From: Ignavibacteria bacterium
GTDB taxonomy: Bacteria; Bacteroidota; Ignavibacteria; Kapaibacteriales; Kapaibacteriaceae
Assembly (NCBI GenBank): GCA_947495975.1
Contig: CANMBE010000006.1
Span: forward strand, 64,951 to 128,950
Direction of reading: 5' to 3'
DNA: 64,000 nucleotides
Made by a program: the position numbers and the translations under genes. The notes beneath the pieces are model-generated. The model saw only the letters and a list, made by a program, of their open reading frames with translations. It had not been told where the DNA came from and made no database searches. This document shows positions 63,419 to 64,000 of the stretch, piece after piece. The first letter of the stretch is position 1. Each line of letters opens with the position of its first letter.

Positions 63419-64000
63419 ATGTTGGACTCTTGTTTATTGGGTTGCTTAGTTATGCTATTGGATGTATCCCAACAGCATGGATCGCACTGAAACTCAATTC
63501 CGGGAGAGATATCCGAGAGATTGGTACTGGCAATGTTGGTGCGCACAACGCCTATGACGCTACAGGAAGTAAAGTGCTTGGCATTGTTGTTATGGTAGTT
63601 GATGCGCTCAAGGGTGCTGCCGTTATCTATCTCGCCAAACTTTTTCATGGAGACTATTTTGCAGCGATGGCTGTTGCAGGCACGATGGTGGTGCTCGGAC
63701 ACAATTGGAATGTATTGCTTCGGTTTACGGGTGGCAGGGGGCTCGCTACAGCGGCAGGAGTTTTTGCAGTTGTAGACCCTTTGTTCCTCATAGTCTGGTG
63801 GGTCACATTTCTAACAGGCTACTTTGCAATCCGCAAGGATGTGCATGTTGGATCGATGACGGCGATACTTGCAACGGCAGTATTAGCGTGGAGCACGCCA
63901 GATCGCGTGATTCGTGATACCACGATGGTTGTGTGTCTGGACCCCACACAAATGAGAATGTTCATCGCAGCAGTGTCTCTTCTACTTTTTATCCGGCACA
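63415..64000 (+). CDS. plsY: Glycerol-3-phosphate acyltransferase PlsY, 3' end cut by window edge
   Basis: Frame is open for 195 codons to the end of the window. Reads MNVGLLFIGLLSYAIGCIPTAW at the start, then GRDIREIGTGNVGAHNAY (motif 1), the VLGHNWNV block and FTGGRGLATAAG, the three conserved PlsY motifs, with matching hydrophobic helices. Makes lysophosphatidate from acyl phosphate, the step before cdsA's substrate. Start overlaps the ABC permease stop (ATGA). Confidence 0.95.
   Translation, partial: MNVGLLFIGLLSYAIGCIPTAWIALKLNSGRDIREIGTGNVGAHNAYDATGSKVLGIVVMVVDALKGAAVIYLAKLFHGDYFAAMAVAGTMVVLGHNWNVLLRFTGGRGLATAAGVFAVVDPLFLIVWWVTFLTGYFAIRKDVHVGSMTAILATAVLAWSTPDRVIRDTTMVVCLDPTQMRMFIAAVSLLLFIRH

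Overview
The window reads as chromosomal sequence from a member of the Bacteroidota/Chlorobiota branch (FCB group), possibly a Kapabacteria- or Ignavibacteria-like lineage. The evidence is type IX secretion (T9SS) C-terminal sorting domains on a large subtilase and on an LTxxQ-type protein, plus a decayed third one. The order rpoZ-like then coaBC, the DCC-family protein, the patatin/Omp85 fusion and the arsenosugar-type radical SAM cluster fit the same group. This is inference from gene content; no rRNA or universal marker set was available. Genes are tightly packed, many with ATGA, GTGA or TGATG overlaps. I saw no phage, insertion sequence, CRISPR array, tRNA or rRNA.

Layout. 1-8 kb: end of a cyclase-family gene, then a leftward run with two SDR dehydrogenases, acylphosphatase, patatin-Omp85, a J-domain protein, a HIT-membrane-rhodanese fusion and a sigma-54 activator without a sensor domain. 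7.5-14.7 kb rightward: degenerate M16 peptidase, DcuC-like transporter, cysteine desulfurase, MoxR ATPase, a secreted protein, Der GTPase. 14.8-17.2 kb leftward: persulfide dioxygenase-rhodanese, rhodanese, TauE exporter, opposite an ECF-like sigma factor. 17.9-25.2 kb leftward: envelope proteins, dcd, glycosyltransferase, SIMPL protein, ABC-F, coaBC, rpoZ-like. 26.5-31.8 kb leftward: panB followed by a redox set (cytochrome lipoprotein, lipoprotein, cytochrome-barrel protein, two-helix protein, Rieske) and an RsmB-like methyltransferase. 31.9-35.2 kb rightward: LpxH-like hydrolase, then ATP-grasp enzyme plus MIO ammonia-lyase. 38-45.7 kb rightward: cdsA, CDF transporter, then a seven-gene arsenosugar/radical-SAM cluster. 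45.7-53.2 kb: peptidases and envelope proteins. 53.4-64 kb rightward: LTxxQ lipoprotein, MlaE, asparagine-synthase-like protein, CIRCE-groESL, a TatD-like/MnmL-like/MnmM operon, GPx, Maf, a sugar-type ABC permease and the start of plsY.

The most unusual signals are at DNA level. A short polar motif, AGGGGGCT with its four-G relative AAGGGGCT, occurs 38 times on the two strands by eye, where a few would be expected; it falls in all codon phases and in gaps. Tandem octamers of TAACCCTG type sit directly in front of two unrelated start codons in the same orientation. Two noncoding gaps carry near-identical palindromes beside octamer arrays. A 26-codon T9SS sorting-domain remnant survives between two genes. 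The best protein-level leads are the ATP-grasp/ammonia-lyase pair with an atypical MIO triad, the MnmL-like/MnmM pair, and the redox operon downstream of panB.
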